This document shows, one piece after another, positions 61,583-64,000 of a stretch of DNA of 64,000 bases. Both the position numbers and the translations under genes were made by a program. The DNA is from LC029 sp036676475 (GTDB taxonomy: Bacteria > Bacillota > Bacilli > Aneurinibacillales > RAOX-1), in assembly GCA_036676475.1 (NCBI GenBank), contig JAKFCU010000036.1:124001-188000 (forward strand), in the 5' to 3' direction. The notes under the pieces were generated by a model that worked only from the letters and a program-made list of their open reading frames with translations, was not told where the DNA came from and did no database searches. Within the stretch, counting starts at the first letter, position 1. Each line of letters starts with the position of its first letter.

Positions 61583-63642
61583 ACCGCTTGCTGCTCCCTG
61601 TAACAGCCGTAACGGGGGTTAGCGAAGAAAAAGCGAAAGACTTAAGAGGCCTAGGCATTGATACCGTACATGATCTATTGTTCTATTTTCCGTCCCGATA
61701 TGAGGATTATACGATACGAGATCTGAGCGAGACGGTGGATGGAGAAAAGGTGACGATTTGTGGAACCATTTATGGGGAGCCGTCTGTTCGTTTTTATGGC
61801 AGAAATAAATCCAGGATGATGGTGCGGCTTGTAGTAGATTCCCTCGTCGTAACCGCCATTTGGTTTAATCAACATTTTTTAAAGAGCCGTCTTGTCATCG
61901 GAAATGAAATTCAAGTCAGTGGGAAATGGGAAAAGAGCCGTCTGCAGATTACCGTCTCAGAAACGAAAACTTCGGTTCCAAAGAAGGGCGACGACAGTCA
62001 GCAGGAGCAAAAAATTGAACCCGTTTACCCGGTGTCCGCAGCAGTGACGATAAAGCAAATGCGGAAGTACATCACTCACGCACTGAAACAATTTAAGAAT
62101 GATGTACAAGAGATTTTACCGATGGATATGGTCATGAAATATCAATTCACCACCCGGCAACAAGCCATTGAAGCCATTCATTTTCCACTATCACCAAAGC
62201 ACGGAAGTGAAGCGCGAAAAAGGCTTGCCTATGAAGAGTTGTTTTTTTATCAACTCAAAATGCAAGCTTATCACCTCGTACAGAAAAAACAGGCTGAGGG
62301 ACTTTCTCTTCCTATTCCATTGGAAGAAGTGAGAAGCTTTGTCCGTTCGCTGCCGTTTCGTCTAACAAGGGCCCAAAAAGGGGTAGTAAAGGAAATTCTC
62401 GATGACCTTCAAGGACACCATGCGATGAATCGACTTTTACAAGGGGATGTTGGCTCGGGTAAAACGGTCGTGGCGGCAATAGCTCTTTTTGCAGCTGTTC
62501 GAGCAGGATACCAAGGAGCACTCATGGTACCGACCGAAATTCTAGCTGAACAACATCTGCACTCACTTGTTCAGCTGCTCTCTTCTTACGGTATTCAAAT
62601 TGCCTTGCTGACAGGGAGCCTGACAGCAAGGAACAGAAGAGAAATCCTGGCTGGCCTTCAAATGGGAATGATCGATGTGGTTGTGGGAACCCATGCCCTC
62701 ATTCAAGACGATGTCTATTTTCATCGGCTTGGCCTCGTCATTACAGATGAACAGCATCGATTTGGCGTGGGGCAAAGAAAGATATTGAGAGAGAAGGGGC
62801 TCCATCCGAATGTTTTGTTCATGACGGCAACCCCTATCCCTCGAACGTTAGCCATTTCTGTTTTTGGGGATATGGATGTGTCCACGATTGACGAGCTCCC
62901 CGCTGGTCGTAAGCCGATCGAAACCTATTGGGTTAAGGAAGAATTATTTGAACGGGTGCTGACATTTGTCAGCAAAGAACTGCAGTTAGGTCGACAAGCT
63001 TATGTGATCTGCCCGCTCATTGAGGAATCCGAGAAGATCGATGTACAGAATGCGATTGATCTTCATGCCCAGCTCACCCATTATTTTCACGAACAGTTTA
63101 AGATCGGACTGATGCACGGTCGACTTTCCACTAAGGAAAAAGAAGAAGTTATGAAGGATTTTAGCCAAAATGAGGTGCAAGTCCTGGTATCAACAACCGT
63201 GGTGGAAGTAGGGGTAAACGTGCCGAATGCCACCGTCATGGTCATATACGATGCAGAGCGGTTTGGCCTAGCACAGCTTCATCAGCTTCGCGGACGAGTG
63301 GGAAGAGGATCGGAGCAATCATACTGCATTCTGATTGCGGATCCGAAAACAGAGGAAGGCAAAGAACGGATGCGGATCATGAAAGAAACCCATGATGGGT
63401 TTGAAGTGGCCAGACGCGATCTGCAGCTTCGCGGTCCGGGAGACTTCTTTGGCACCAAGCAAAGCGGATTGCCGGAATTCAAACTGGCAGATCTTTCCCA
63501 GGATTTTAAGCAGTTGGAGATCTCGCGAGAGGATGCTTTAGACCTGCTCCATCGGAATGATTTTTGGAGTAATCCGGACTACGCCTTTTTACGGCATTAT
63601 TTGGAGAAGCAGGATATACTGGAGATGAAAGTATTGGATTAA
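61579..63642 (+). CDS. recG: ATP-dependent DNA helicase RecG
   Basis: A 687-residue SF2 translocase that regresses forks and migrates branched DNA. The N-terminal wedge domain includes an OB fold (about 60-145). Walker A is in GDVGSGKTVVAA and the DExH box in ITDEQHRFGVGQR. The TRG-type motif region includes LRGRVGRGSEQSYC and RRDLQLRGPGDFFGTKQSG. The ATG overlaps the sdaAA stop. fapR often follows in Bacillales; here two small ORFs come instead. Confidence 0.97.
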   Translation: MNRLLLPVTAVTGVSEEKAKDLRGLGIDTVHDLLFYFPSRYEDYTIRDLSETVDGEKVTICGTIYGEPSVRFYGRNKSRMMVRLVVDSLVVTAIWFNQHFLKSRLVIGNEIQVSGKWEKSRLQITVSETKTSVPKKGDDSQQEQKIEPVYPVSAAVTIKQMRKYITHALKQFKNDVQEILPMDMVMKYQFTTRQQAIEAIHFPLSPKHGSEARKRLAYEELFFYQLKMQAYHLVQKKQAEGLSLPIPLEEVRSFVRSLPFRLTRAQKGVVKEILDDLQGHHAMNRLLQGDVGSGKTVVAAIALFAAVRAGYQGALMVPTEILAEQHLHSLVQLLSSYGIQIALLTGSLTARNRREILAGLQMGMIDVVVGTHALIQDDVYFHRLGLVITDEQHRFGVGQRKILREKGLHPNVLFMTATPIPRTLAISVFGDMDVSTIDELPAGRKPIETYWVKEELFERVLTFVSKELQLGRQAYVICPLIEESEKIDVQNAIDLHAQLTHYFHEQFKIGLMHGRLSTKEKEEVMKDFSQNEVQVLVSTTVVEVGVNVPNATVMVIYDAERFGLAQLHQLRGRVGRGSEQSYCILIADPKTEEGKERMRIMKETHDGFEVARRDLQLRGPGDFFGTKQSGLPEFKLADLSQDFKQLEISREDALDLLHRNDFWSNPDYAFLRHYLEKQDILEMKVLD

Positions 63643-63670
63643 GGGACAGCCGAAGGCTGTCCTTTATTTG
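63642..63670 (+). terminator. Terminator after recG
   Basis: GGACAGCC-GAA-GGCTGTCC hairpin followed by TTTATTT, two bases after the stop codon. Confidence 0.82.
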
Positions 63671-63827
63671 TGATGATCAGGAATAGTCACCCGATCCATA
63701 TCATTATCTATTGGGAGGTTCGTAAGGAAAAGGAAAAGTCGACTTGTCCTATAAGTGGCTTTACACAAATGGGGCAAGTGGAAGTGTATAAACTGTGGTC
63801 AATGGAATGGGAGTTGAGGTGACTTGG

Positions 63828-63932
63828 GTGTTAAGGAAATTTCGTAATTACTTATTAGCAAGGCCCACACTTTCTATGTTTTGGTTTTATTCTCTCTATG
63901 ATAAACTGATGAAAAGGAGGTGGACATATTGA
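63828..63932 (+). CDS. Small unknown basic peptide, 34 residues
   Basis: GTG at 63828 five bases after GAGGTGA; stop TGA at 63930-63932. The peptide is basic and aromatic (LRKFRNYLLARPT, then MFWFYSLYDKLMKRRW). It may form one amphipathic, membrane-facing helix. Its stop overlaps the next start (TTGA), and the next gene's ribosome site AAAAGGAGGTGG lies inside it, so the two look coupled. I do not recognise it. Confidence 0.5.
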   Translation: MLRKFRNYLLARPTLSMFWFYSLYDKLMKRRWTY

Positions 63933-64000
63933 CAGATCTTAAGAGCATAGAACAACAAATAAGCCAATTGATTGGCATGGTAGCCAAGAATAATGAGATG
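63929..64000 (+). CDS. Unknown coiled-coil protein, 5' part
   Basis: TTG start at 63929, six bases after AGGAGGTGG; the frame is open to the end of the window and 24 residues are visible (TDLKSIEQQISQLIGMVAKN in the main part). The heptad-like spacing of Leu and Ile suggests a coiled coil. The rest lies outside the window, so no family can be assigned. Confidence 0.55.
   Translation, partial: MTDLKSIEQQISQLIGMVAKNNEM

Noticed and set aside
1..64000. tRNA or rRNA genes, prophage or complete insertion sequences
   Set aside because: No tRNA-like cloverleaf with anticodon arm, rRNA sequence, transposase or phage gene was recognised; the 47091-47178 cloverleaf lacks tRNA sequence features.

Overview
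The window is a chromosomal core segment of an endospore-forming member of the Bacillales. The gene order follows the Bacillus subtilis division-to-recG region: divIB, ylxW/ylxX/sbp, ftsA, ftsZ, spoIIGA, sigE, sigG, the ylm genes with sepF and divIVA, ileS, lspA, rluD, the pyr operon, rqcH, yloB, yloC, remA, gmk, rpoZ, coaBC, priA, def, fmt, rsmB, rlmN, prpC, prkC, rsgA, rpe, spoVM, rpmB, yloU, fakA, sdaAB/AA and recG. SpoIIGA, pro-sigma-E, sigma-G, SpoVM and RemA mark an endospore former. Genus cannot be fixed from this sequence; a Paenibacillaceae/Aneurinibacillus-like lineage is a guess.

Layout. 1-4906 is the end of the division cluster. 5202-7788 is the sporulation sigma-factor module, with a good sigma-F promoter in front of sigG. 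7918-11989 holds the ylm/sepF/divIVA septum genes, and ileS follows with its own sigma-A promoter. 15152-23074 is a four-gene carbohydrate-polymer cassette that the classic Bacillus order lacks here: an HTH-DUF4912 protein, a GH57/GT4 fusion, a nucleotidyltransferase fused to a decayed phosphomannomutase domain, and a GH15 glucoamylase. 23173-33585 holds lspA, rluD and the pyrimidine operon. That operon starts directly at pyrC behind a PyrR-type attenuator, without pyrR, pyrP or pyrB. 33586-36745 is a small accessory patch (47-residue ORF, Uma2-family protein, VTT membrane protein, unknown anchored protein). 36746-63642 returns to conserved housekeeping genes, with one inverted unknown gene where thiN often sits. 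The window ends in two coupled small ORFs after recG.

How the genes work together. Most of the window serves septum formation, the first mother-cell and forespore sigma factors, UMP synthesis, translation (start, release of stalled chains, rRNA modification), Ser/Thr kinase-phosphatase signalling and serine catabolism. The polymer cassette looks able to build, branch and trim an alpha-glucan-like polymer. A candidate Spo0A-type promoter in front of it hints at a link to sporulation; this is inference.

Non-coding structure of note: an interspersed repeat of about 50 bp (ten clear copies and one decayed copy) with a central hairpin whose stem changes in a compensatory way between copies, including a perfect-period triple array between fmt and rsmB; an 88-bp cloverleaf-forming palindrome between priA and def; and a long hairpin behind the ileS terminator.
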